From positions 7,444 to 15,846 of the forward strand of contig DGOT01000232.1 of assembly GCA_002389465.1 (NCBI GenBank): a stretch of DNA of 8,403 nt. The letters are read 5' to 3'. The notes beneath the pieces were generated by a model. That model was not told the DNA's origin. It made no database searches and worked only from the letters and a program-made list of their open reading frames with translations. The stretch comes from Bacteroidales bacterium UBA4459 (lineage in GTDB: Bacteria > Bacteroidota > Bacteroidia > Bacteroidales > F082). Each line of letters opens with the position of its first letter. The stretch's first letter is position 1. Below, in pieces: positions 1 through 8,220 of this stretch. Both the position numbers and the translations under genes were made by a program.

Positions 1-186
1 ATTTTCCCCGGACGCCCCAGTGCATGATAATTAAATGCGTCCTTTCTGAATAATTTATCCATATTTTCAGTAAATTTAAGGTTGAATAATAACGCGAAGT
101 TACTATATAAACCTTACTGTATCGACACAGATCGAGCATGATTTATTAATTTATAAACAGTCTAAAATATGTGGCAACTAAGGCAT

Positions 187-219
187 AAAAAAAACCGCTT
201 TCCTGTAACCGGAAAGCGG
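187..219 (-). terminator. Rho-independent terminator of the operon
   Basis: On the minus strand a perfect 9-base-pair stem (CCGCTTTCC at 211-219 pairing with GGAAAGCGG at 195-203) with a 7-base loop is followed directly by eight T residues (187-194). It starts 43 bases after the stop codon of the Rgp-like gene. The T run lies only on the minus-strand 3' side, so it ends transcription of the protease operon and is not set up to work in the other direction. Confidence 0.92.
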
Positions 220-262
220 CGTATTTATTAACTTTTCTGTTAGAGATTTCCTGAAAAAAAAT

Positions 263-2152
263 TTAGTTGATCATCACTTTCTCCACCTGACGTTTTTCAC
301 CACTTTGGATTATCAGATAATACATCCCGCTATTCAACCCGTCAATGTTGATATTTAATGTTTTATCCGATTTCTGCAATTGCTTTCGGTATACAATCTG
401 CCCCATTTGATTGATTAGCTGAACGCGTGCATTCGGCGCTGCATCACTACCGAGTACTAAACGGAAGCGGCCGTTGTTAGGATTTGGCATTACCTGCACA
501 GACAATTCATCTGTAGAATTTCCTACACCTACCGTACCTGTAACATTTATGAGTAATTCGTCAGAAAAGTCTCCTGCTCCGCACTCATTCTCCACGGCAA
601 CACTCAAAGCGGCTTCTCCTTCAAATTCCATATCCCAGTAAACCAGCACGGTAGTTGATGTTCCCACTGTAAACCCGGCCTCTTCCGGTAACAATGCCCA
701 TTCGTAGAAATCAACTCCTTCTATTTCTTCTGTTGCATATTCGGTAACTACTACTTCATTCAGATTAACTGAAACAGGTCCGTCTGGCATTGCCGGACTT
801 TGCGGAGGCGTATTGATTGTAAGCATCATCGTATCGCTTGCCGGATTGCCATCTACATCAACTAAACTGAGGCTGAGGAGAACTTCGCCACTTTGAATAT
901 CATCTTCCGACAAGGTGTATTGCGGATTCAGCGAATTCATATCGTCAAAGGTTCCTGTTCCTGAAGTTGACCAGAAAATAGTTTCATAATTTGTGGCTAA
1001 ACCGGCACACTGAAAGTATTCAGCTCCGGAACACGCCTCCTGATCGGGGCCTGCAAAGACAGACGTGGCCATTTCAACAGGTAAAACAATGTAATCTACC
1101 CATGCACAATCACTGCCACTTGCCTGCGAATAATCTTTGGCATATACCCAACGGAATGTATGTTCGCCTTCCGTTACCGGGAATTTTTCCGCTGTCCAGC
1201 TATCACTACCGGACCACGATCCAACTTTGTCGCTGTCAATATAAAATTCGAGGAAATCATAATTTTGTTCCGAGGATACTTTTTTAAAGAAACTAATCGT
1301 GTCGTCTGACATCACTTCATAGGTTATGTAGAACTCTGAAGTTTGTTCGTCTCCAATCTCTCCGGACTTAACATCACAAATACCTTCAAACGGGCTATCC
1401 GCATTGATCCGCCAGTCAGCGTCTCCGTCAAAATGCCAATTGAACTTATTGAAATTTCCGGTTTCCCAGTCTTCCACCATCGTACCGATCTTGGAATAGT
1501 ATATCTTCGATTTTTCATAGCCTCCCGAAGAAAGTTGGAACCACATGCCGCCAAAAACGCCCTCAGGTGCCGTTTCGCTTACCGACACTTCGTAGCTGGC
1601 ATAAGCCGGAACTTGCGGGTTGAAGGTCGAAAAGACTGTATCAGCCGATAATATGGTAATAAACGGATTGAATGCCTGCAACGATGCTACAACATCCCCG
1701 ATAGCAGCATGACCTCCGTTTTCAGATTCGATGATCAAAGTGGCTGTTTCTCCCGGATCAAGCTGTCCGTTACTGTTGCCTTCCGCACCGTCATCAACCG
1801 TGATCTCTCCAAGAACGAAGTCGGGGGCATTGGCAACTACACTGAAATTACACATCCAGGTAGAATCATTACTGTCCGTTAATCCCATATCAAACTCCAG
1901 GTTCATCTGATCAGGAATATTATTTACCAGGTGAATTAAGAAACCGTTCTCACGAGTAACAGTTTCGTCCACACCAACTGTTCCGTATGATTCCGTGTTG
2001 TCCAATATAGTAACGTACTCATTGGCAGTATTCAATATAGCCATTACATCGTCAGCATTTTCGGTACCTACATTTTCAACGGTAACTGATAAATACACAT
2101 ATTCATTATACTCAGATAAGTTATTTCCATTTCCTAACGAATCGTCATTTAT
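263..2152 (-). repeat. Paralogous C-terminal block, copy 2 (in Rgp-like gene)
   Basis: Codes residues 677-1305 of the Rgp-like protease, from INDDSLGNGNN to the end. Same module order as the copy in the Kgp-like gene: two beta domains with the GN-x-N acidic loop, the jelly-roll adhesin-like domain, two PKD/Ig-like modules and the T9SS sorting domain. Only single-residue gaps were noticed when the copies were compared. The close match points to duplication, perhaps kept alike by gene conversion. Confidence 0.9.
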
Positions 2153-4180
2153 CTGAAGTGCCGAATAAACAATATACGAACCGTTCGCCGGCATAACATC
2201 AATTGTACCCATGTATGGCCTGTAATTAAATGATGTTACAACCAGGTCAAGTGTGACAATATCCATCAGTTCATCAAATTCGATGGTTGCGGTACCATCT
2301 TCAATGAACGCACTGCCAATCAACTCTCCGTCCAAAGTAAGTGCGGCCAAACCATCATCGGCATTACAAGTTATCGTTAAAGTTGAAGTGCCCAGAAACA
2401 GTATGTTCGGATGAGTAACCGTCAGATCCATTGGCACAGCCGTACGTACCATAAGTGAAGGATCGCCGAATATAGTCCATGTATCGGTCATTTCGTCTCC
2501 CCCGCTGCCATAAGCATCATTCATTCCCATACAGCCGTTCATAGTGATTCCGCCAAAAGTTCTCTTGATATTATTTTCATCTGCTTCTGTGAGCACGTCA
2601 ATCATCTCATCCTGACCCCTCATGGGAGGATTCCAGCTCTGGTTAATTGTTGACATGATGGTAGCTACAGCTCCTGTGGGTTCTCCACTATCTTCAGCCC
2701 TTAGCCATGCCTCGGCAAAGCAGGTACCGTTCACAAAATCGCCGTTAACACAGGCAACGGAAATGATAAATGGAAGTTTTCCGACGTTAGTAAGCTGGTT
2801 GACGTCAGAGCTGGAGAACCCGGAAGTCCCCCATGATTGTTGGCTTCCGTGCCCCGTATAATTAATAATAGTAGCTCCCTCATTAATACCCGCAGCCACA
2901 TCAGAAGGACTGGGATTTCCACTTGCGTCATTACCACCTTGTGAGCCATCAAAATACTCATAGGCATAATCGTACGTAAACGGAATTAATTTATTGTCAG
3001 ATATATTTCTTATATGCTGGTAATCGTATTCATTATCATCTCCGGGGCCCTGGCTGGATGCGATACCGATACAATGCGTGTACCAGTCGGTTTCGTCGGC
3101 CATCGGGATTTTTTCGTAATCAATAGTACGTTGTACCTGTGTTGTTACCTGATCTTCCGTTTGTGCTGAAAAACGACCTACAAATAAATCAGGGTAATGG
3201 TCGTTACCCACCACATACGAATAATCGACATCGGAATCGCCACTTGAATAGCTACTCGGTACCTGTTGGGCGTCGCCAACAAGCAAAACAAATGTGAGGC
3301 CGTTATCGTTGTAATAATCGGCAATATACTGTTTGATGGCAGCTGCATTTCCAATATCTGCCACATCCACTATTTCAACAGGTATGCCAGTCATTGTTTT
3401 CCATTCGATAAACGGTTCCATTTCATCCATAAAATCACCGTAACTGATGATGAGCATATTACCGTGTTCACCCACAGGGTCATACCTGTTTGAGGCGTTA
3501 TAATTAAGGAACTGCCGTTGGTAAATCCTTTGGAACTCATCATTTACTTTTTCAGGGAATCCGGTTCTGTCAAATGTATTTACACTGGAAACACCTTCTT
3601 CCACCACCTCGATAGTCACATCGTAATAAACACGCAATACGCCTGTTACCGGATTATACCGGAATGGTTGAAAATGCAGGGCCTGGCCTCTTACGTCCCG
3701 GACAATATAGGGCTCGTTGACTACAGCCAACTCTCTGGGGTAAAATACATCTTTTGTGTATTGTGTCCCGAAAGTGTAAGGAACTGTTGACGGGTCAATA
3801 TCACGCGTTAGGTTTCCTTTTGAAGGTGCTATCAGTACATCTGTAAATTCTACATATTTTGAAGAAACAACATGCACTTCCATATGTGCTTTATCAGGCA
3901 CAACAAGTGAAGCTGAGAACACCGGAAGATCAGGAGCTCCCTCTGCAAGCGAAGAAATACCGTTTCCGAGTGAAATATGCCACGCATCACCGTGGTCCGT
4001 AGCAACCACCTCATTCCAGAACCCATTCAGTGTAAACTGAACGGAAGAATGTGTGATTTGCGAACTGATTAACGTGATATCAGCCCGTGCCGGCTGGTCC
4101 GATGTAACAGGTACCCAGTCCGATGCCTGCACATTCATAATAGCAAATACTGCAATTACAATAACAAATAATTTTTTCAT
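263..4180 (-). CDS. Rgp-like (arginine-gingipain type) C25 cysteine protease, T9SS-secreted
   Basis: Secreted cysteine endopeptidase of family C25, predicted to cleave after Arg at the cell surface. Layout by residue: signal peptide 1-19 (cut after VQA); propeptide about 20-232; catalytic domain 233-582; Ig-like domain about 583-670; two related beta domains about 677-790 and 794-900; jelly-roll adhesin-like domain 902-1034; PKD/Ig-like modules about 1040-1123 and 1128-1215; T9SS type A sorting domain about 1226-1305 (PNPNNGRF, SGMYYL, ending EKVMIN). The catalytic pair is H444 in NYTGHG and C477 in VACVNGDF. D386 in EYDYQH matches the Arg-binding D163 of RgpB, and W516 in INQSW matches W284. 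Long stretches such as PMRGQDEM, NNIKRTFGG and DTWTIFGDPSLMVRT are almost as in RgpB. The position of RgpB E152 is Q377 here. R232-Y233 fits the propeptide cleavage site of RgpB. Starts 33 bases after the Kgp-like gene with no promoter between, so probably co-transcribed. Family is firm; specificity is inferred. Confidence 0.95.
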   Translation of the reverse strand: MKKLFVIVIAVFAIMNVQASDWVPVTSDQPARADITLISSQITHSSVQFTLNGFWNEVVATDHGDAWHISLGNGISSLAEGAPDLPVFSASLVVPDKAHMEVHVVSSKYVEFTDVLIAPSKGNLTRDIDPSTVPYTFGTQYTKDVFYPRELAVVNEPYIVRDVRGQALHFQPFRYNPVTGVLRVYYDVTIEVVEEGVSSVNTFDRTGFPEKVNDEFQRIYQRQFLNYNASNRYDPVGEHGNMLIISYGDFMDEMEPFIEWKTMTGIPVEIVDVADIGNAAAIKQYIADYYNDNGLTFVLLVGDAQQVPSSYSSGDSDVDYSYVVGNDHYPDLFVGRFSAQTEDQVTTQVQRTIDYEKIPMADETDWYTHCIGIASSQGPGDDNEYDYQHIRNISDNKLIPFTYDYAYEYFDGSQGGNDASGNPSPSDVAAGINEGATIINYTGHGSQQSWGTSGFSSSDVNQLTNVGKLPFIISVACVNGDFVNGTCFAEAWLRAEDSGEPTGAVATIMSTINQSWNPPMRGQDEMIDVLTEADENNIKRTFGGITMNGCMGMNDAYGSGGDEMTDTWTIFGDPSLMVRTAVPMDLTVTHPNILFLGTSTLTITCNADDGLAALTLDGELIGSAFIEDGTATIEFDELMDIVTLDLVVTSFNYRPYMGTIDVMPANGSYIVYSALQINDDSLGNGNNLSEYNEYVYLSVTVENVGTENADDVMAILNTANEYVTILDNTESYGTVGVDETVTRENGFLIHLVNNIPDQMNLEFDMGLTDSNDSTWMCNFSVVANAPDFVLGEITVDDGAEGNSNGQLDPGETATLIIESENGGHAAIGDVVASLQAFNPFITILSADTVFSTFNPQVPAYASYEVSVSETAPEGVFGGMWFQLSSGGYEKSKIYYSKIGTMVEDWETGNFNKFNWHFDGDADWRINADSPFEGICDVKSGEIGDEQTSEFYITYEVMSDDTISFFKKVSSEQNYDFLEFYIDSDKVGSWSGSDSWTAEKFPVTEGEHTFRWVYAKDYSQASGSDCAWVDYIVLPVEMATSVFAGPDQEACSGAEYFQCAGLATNYETIFWSTSGTGTFDDMNSLNPQYTLSEDDIQSGEVLLSLSLVDVDGNPASDTMMLTINTPPQSPAMPDGPVSVNLNEVVVTEYATEEIEGVDFYEWALLPEEAGFTVGTSTTVLVYWDMEFEGEAALSVAVENECGAGDFSDELLINVTGTVGVGNSTDELSVQVMPNPNNGRFRLVLGSDAAPNARVQLINQMGQIVYRKQLQKSDKTLNINIDGLNSGMYYLIIQSGEKRQVEKVMIN

Positions 4181-4213
4181 AAGAAACTATGTTAGATTTT
4201 GTTTTATAAGTAT
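4181..4213 (-). other. Short intercistronic spacer
   Basis: The stop codon (TAG) of the Kgp-like gene and the ATG of the Rgp-like gene are 33 bases apart. The spacer is AT-rich, holds no hairpin with a T run and no TAnnTTTG box at a workable distance, and has no Shine-Dalgarno motif. This supports one transcript carrying both genes. Confidence 0.75.
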
Positions 4214-6106
4214 CTAATTAATAAGCACTTTCTTCACCTGACGTTTTTCACCGTTGTCAAGAATCAGGTAATACATACCGCTATTTATTCCGTCCAAATG
4301 GAAGTTCAATACTTTATCAGATGCATGTATTTGCTTCTGATATACAAGCTGACCCTGGAGGTTCACCAGACGTACGCTTGAGTTTGGCTGAATGTTGTTT
4401 CCGATGATCAACTGGAATCTTCCCTTGTTCGGATTTGGAATAATCTGTAACAAATTGTCCGTTTCCTGATCATTTATGCCCACAGTGCCTGTCACGTCAA
4501 TTACCAACTCTTCAGAATAATCACTAGCTCCACATTCATTATTGACCGCAACACTTAAAACGGCTTCGCCGTCAAACTCCATGTTCCAGAATACGTGTGC
4601 TGTATTTGATGTTCCGGATGTATATCCGGCTTCTTCGGGCATCAGCAACCATATATAGGAAAGTGCGCCTTCCACCTCCTCTGTCGTGTATTCACTCTCG
4701 GTGATTTCATTCAAATTAACACTTTCCGGTCCGGATGGTACCGTAGGTGGATCCAATGGTGCAACAATGCTGAGTGCCATAGTGTCGCTGGCAGGATATC
4801 CATCAACATCCACCAGGTTAAGGCTGAGGAAGATCAGTCCGTTTTCAACATCGCCGGATGACAATGTATAAACCGGTGTCATCGAATTGATGTCGTCAAA
4901 AGTACCCGTACCGGATGTTGCCCAAAAAAGTGTTTCGTAATTTGTTGCGGAACCATCGCATTGCAACGAACCGGTTTCGGAACAAACAATTTGATCAACT
5001 CCTGAAAATACAGTTGTAGCCATCATGGTCGGCAGCATGATGTAATCAATCCATGCACAGTCACTACCTCCTGTTGCCGAATAGTCTTTTGCATAAACCC
5101 AGCGGAATGTATGCTCGCCGGACGCTACCGCAAATTTTTCCATTGTCCACCCCTCGCTCGTTCCCGACCAGGAGCCTTTCTTTGTATTATCAATATAAAA
5201 CTCAAGAAAATCGTAGCTTGCTTCAGATGATACTTTTTTGTAGAAACTTATTGTATCATCTGCCATTACAGTATAGGTAATATATAATTCCGATGTTTGG
5301 TCATTTCCAATAGCGCCTGTCTTGGCATCGCAAATACCTTCAAACGGGTTATCTGCATTGATTCTCCAGTCGGCGTCTCCGTCAAAATGCCAGTTAAATT
5401 TATCGAAGTTTCCGGTTTCCCAGTCTTCAACCAGTAAACCGATCTTGGCATAGTAACTTCTTTGGGCACTGTATCCTCCCGATGTAACATGATACCTCAT
5501 TTCACCAAATACTCCTTCGGGAGTCGACTCGTCCACAGAAACATCATAACGGGCATACACTGAATTTTGCGCCTCAATACCGGCAAAGACAGTATCGTTC
5601 GACAAAACACTGATAAAAGGATTGTATGCCTGTATTACAGCCAGCACATCCGTAATGGGAGCGTGGCCTGTATTTTCTGTTTCAATAACCAGTGTAGCCA
5701 TTTCGCCCGGGTCCAGTCGCCCGTTTCCGTTTCCGCTTTCTGCATCATCAACTGCTATATCTTTCAGCATGAAGGCAGGAGCGTTTGCCATAACTTTAAA
5801 TTGACCGGTCCATGTTGAATCGTTGGCGTCGGTCATTTCCAGATCGAAAACAATTTCCAGCTGATCCGGAATATCTTCGGCCAAATGGATCAGGAAGCAG
5901 TTCTCGCGTGTCACTTCCTCGTCAACTTCTACTGTACCATAGGACTCCATACCATCAAGTATTTCAACATGGGAATCACTTGTTGTCAGGACAGCCGTTA
6001 CGTCATTTGCCGGTTCCGTACCGAGATTTTTAATGGTAACCGACAAAAATACCATTTCGTCGTAATCCGCCTGGTTATTTCCGTTCCCTAACGAGTCATC
6101 ATTTAT
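4214..6106 (-). repeat. Paralogous C-terminal block, copy 1 (in Kgp-like gene)
   Basis: Codes residues 698-1327 of the Kgp-like protease, beginning at INDDSLGNGNN. It aligns over its full length (630 residues against 629) with the end of the neighbouring Rgp-like gene. In the jelly-roll part (residues 921-1064) a hand count gives about three quarters identical residues, and short stretches such as GCGTCTCCGTCAAAATGCCA (plus strand) are identical in DNA. Upstream of residue 698 the two proteins diverge sharply. It is a direct tandem repeat at the gene level. Confidence 0.9.
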
Positions 6107-8197
6107 TGTGTGCTGCATATATAAACAGTAGGCTCCTTCAGGGACAATCACCAATACATCCTCAAAATACGGCTGGAAGTCCTGAGCCGTAATTACCAAC
6201 TCAACAGTCCCGGGGGTTGACAGCGCATCAAATTCCAGTGTTGCATCTCCGTTTTGATCTGCCAGAGCAACAGCAATATTCTCTCCACCCTCGTTTAATG
6301 CAATGTAGGCATAAGGTTCTGCTGTTACTTCAAATTCAGTCGCCCCTACCATAAGAACAGCTGTATGTTCCACATCCATTTCATCAGGTACACCATAATA
6401 GATCATCAGTGAAGGATCACCCATCAAATTGTATATATCCCAGTAATAGGTTTGCTGGCCCGAACCGCTTTCGGATACCGCCAGGTTCCCGGCATAAACA
6501 ACCTGGTCCATGGTTGTACACCATTCATCAAATGTTTCACCATGGTCGTGGAATGCACGGTCATAGTTACCCAAACCTGTTTCCTCGTAAGGCGGCGGGT
6601 CTTCACTTACCGTACCATAACCAACGCCAAAATAATAATCCTCATCCCAATAGGTACTGTTAGAGCCTCCAATATAACCCAAAGCCCCTTTGTTTTCAGC
6701 CCTCACAATTTCTTCGGCAAAACAACTACCGGCAAATTCGCTTGTCGAGCAGCAGTTTCCGATCAGCAAACCATACTTATCCTGATTTTGCAAGTTCGGA
6801 ATATCACTTATAGTAAAAGAAGGATCGGCCCAACCGTTAGGTGAACCATGCGCCGTGTAATTGGCAAAAGCAACACCGTTACTTATATCCTGTTTGATTT
6901 GGGCAGAACTGCCTCCGGATTCAGGATACAAATAAGTGTGTGATAAAATATCATGTTCTTCGTTAAAATAATTTATTGTTCCGTAATTAATCTGGCCGTT
7001 GCCCCAATCGTGCCCGTGGCCACTATCTGCACCGGCGATCATAACCACTTCTTCCAGGAACGAAGGATCGGGCATTGTATATTGTTCGTATTGTAGCGTT
7101 TTATCAATATACGGTTGTAATTGTGCTGCATTCTGAGCAGAAAACCTTCCGTAAAATACTTCAGGGAACAAATCGCCTGAATATTCAAAATAGAGACGGT
7201 CGGTTTCACCGTTACCATTTTCATATGCCGGTATCTCGCCTACGTCGCCAACAAACAGGGCAAATGAAGGAGCCGGGTCTTCGGGCGTGCCGTTATCGTA
7301 CAGATCCTGCAGAAAAGCTTTTATCTCCTCTTTTGTCGTACCGATGACATCCGTATATGCTTCAACAACGATAAATCCTTTTCTTCTTTTCCATTCGATA
7401 AGCGGTTGTAGCTGATCTTCGAACTGAGGATCGGAAACAATGACATACTTAATGGGGTATCTTGTAAAATTATCTCCCCTGTCTGCCGGAGCACTGTAAT
7501 TTTCCAGCGAACTGAGGAGGCTGCTGAAATAAGGTGAATAATACTTTTCTTTCTGAGCTTGTGTCTGTGCCAGGTCAGCCCCTTCAAAATCAATTTCAAA
7601 TTCCAGGTTCTCATAAACCCGGATTGTATTTTTAACAGGGTTGTAAAATACGGGTGCTATATTTACTCTTGCTATCCTGGTTCCGCGCATAATGCCCAGT
7701 ATATCAACCGTAACCAGTTCCTGCTTGATAAATGCGTCTGTTGCATATACCTCTGCATTGTATACAAACTCCGGAGCATCGCCACATTTTGGAACAGAAT
7801 ACTGTAAAGGCATAACCGGTTCTGAAATACCGTAATCAGCCAGTTTATATTCGGCTACCTCATAATTGACAATGCGCACCGAAGGAACCGCTCCGTAAGG
7901 AATTTCTATCAGTTTTCTCCGCACAGGCATTTCAGGATTGCCATATACCGTACTTTTTGTATACGCAGGAACGACCAGTTTTACATAGTCTTTTCCTTCG
8001 AGGTTTATAAAATCTGAATTGATCAGGCCGACTTCATTCAGCAGCGTCAGATGTAGTTCGCTTTTTGATAAAAGTTGTAATTCACTTCTGCTGTCCTGGT
8101 TTGTTTTTATAGTATTGTCGGCATGCATATGGTATGACAACAAACTAAAAACAAGAAGAAGCAACGGAATTTTAAAAAGAAAAGTAGATTTTTTCAT
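4214..8197 (-). CDS. Kgp-like (lysine-gingipain type) C25 cysteine protease, T9SS-secreted
   Basis: Secreted cysteine endopeptidase of family C25, predicted to cleave after Lys at the cell surface. Layout by residue: signal peptide 1-26 (cut after HMHA); propeptide about 27-240; catalytic domain about 247-600; Ig-like domain about 604-690; two related beta domains about 698-810 and 814-920; a jelly-roll adhesin-like domain 922-1056 starting VEDWETGNF; two PKD/Ig-like modules about 1062-1145 and 1150-1237; T9SS type A sorting domain about 1247-1327 (PNPNKGRF, SGMYYL, ending KKVLIN). The catalytic pair is H450 in NYTAHG and C483 in IGNCC. D391 in AGAD matches the third catalytic residue of Kgp (D388), and T448 and D520 match its Lys-pocket residues T442 and D516. 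The match to Kgp runs on through WADPS, YWDEDYY and YAGNLA. The ATG at 8197 is chosen because it gives a complete signal peptide and lies just after a promoter. First gene of a two-gene operon. Family assignment is firm; Lys specificity is inferred. Confidence 0.95.
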   Translation of the reverse strand: MKKSTFLFKIPLLLLVFSLLSYHMHADNTIKTNQDSRSELQLLSKSELHLTLLNEVGLINSDFINLEGKDYVKLVVPAYTKSTVYGNPEMPVRRKLIEIPYGAVPSVRIVNYEVAEYKLADYGISEPVMPLQYSVPKCGDAPEFVYNAEVYATDAFIKQELVTVDILGIMRGTRIARVNIAPVFYNPVKNTIRVYENLEFEIDFEGADLAQTQAQKEKYYSPYFSSLLSSLENYSAPADRGDNFTRYPIKYVIVSDPQFEDQLQPLIEWKRRKGFIVVEAYTDVIGTTKEEIKAFLQDLYDNGTPEDPAPSFALFVGDVGEIPAYENGNGETDRLYFEYSGDLFPEVFYGRFSAQNAAQLQPYIDKTLQYEQYTMPDPSFLEEVVMIAGADSGHGHDWGNGQINYGTINYFNEEHDILSHTYLYPESGGSSAQIKQDISNGVAFANYTAHGSPNGWADPSFTISDIPNLQNQDKYGLLIGNCCSTSEFAGSCFAEEIVRAENKGALGYIGGSNSTYWDEDYYFGVGYGTVSEDPPPYEETGLGNYDRAFHDHGETFDEWCTTMDQVVYAGNLAVSESGSGQQTYYWDIYNLMGDPSLMIYYGVPDEMDVEHTAVLMVGATEFEVTAEPYAYIALNEGGENIAVALADQNGDATLEFDALSTPGTVELVITAQDFQPYFEDVLVIVPEGAYCLYMQHTINDDSLGNGNNQADYDEMVFLSVTIKNLGTEPANDVTAVLTTSDSHVEILDGMESYGTVEVDEEVTRENCFLIHLAEDIPDQLEIVFDLEMTDANDSTWTGQFKVMANAPAFMLKDIAVDDAESGNGNGRLDPGEMATLVIETENTGHAPITDVLAVIQAYNPFISVLSNDTVFAGIEAQNSVYARYDVSVDESTPEGVFGEMRYHVTSGGYSAQRSYYAKIGLLVEDWETGNFDKFNWHFDGDADWRINADNPFEGICDAKTGAIGNDQTSELYITYTVMADDTISFYKKVSSEASYDFLEFYIDNTKKGSWSGTSEGWTMEKFAVASGEHTFRWVYAKDYSATGGSDCAWIDYIMLPTMMATTVFSGVDQIVCSETGSLQCDGSATNYETLFWATSGTGTFDDINSMTPVYTLSSGDVENGLIFLSLNLVDVDGYPASDTMALSIVAPLDPPTVPSGPESVNLNEITESEYTTEEVEGALSYIWLLMPEEAGYTSGTSNTAHVFWNMEFDGEAVLSVAVNNECGASDYSEELVIDVTGTVGINDQETDNLLQIIPNPNKGRFQLIIGNNIQPNSSVRLVNLQGQLVYQKQIHASDKVLNFHLDGINSGMYYLILDNGEKRQVKKVLIN

Positions 8198-8220
8198 TTG
8201 GTTTTTTTTAAAATACGGTG

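Noticed and set aside
1..186. AT-rich stretch beyond the terminator
   Set aside because: No open frame, RNA gene, repeat or convincing promoter box was found. It is probably plain intergenic DNA cut by the window edge.
1343..1651. Plus-strand open frame of 102 codons inside the Rgp-like gene
   Set aside because: It lies opposite the conserved jelly-roll codons and has no recognisable protein features.
4686..4871. Possible frameshift or pseudogene in either long gene
   Set aside because: Both frames run uninterrupted from signal peptide to T9SS sorting domain with intact catalytic His and Cys, so neither gene is broken.
6452..6844. 130-codon plus-strand open frame opposite the Kgp-like catalytic domain
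   Set aside because: It lies fully opposite strongly conserved catalytic-domain codons, has no domain-like pattern, and has no promoter of its own. It is a shadow frame.
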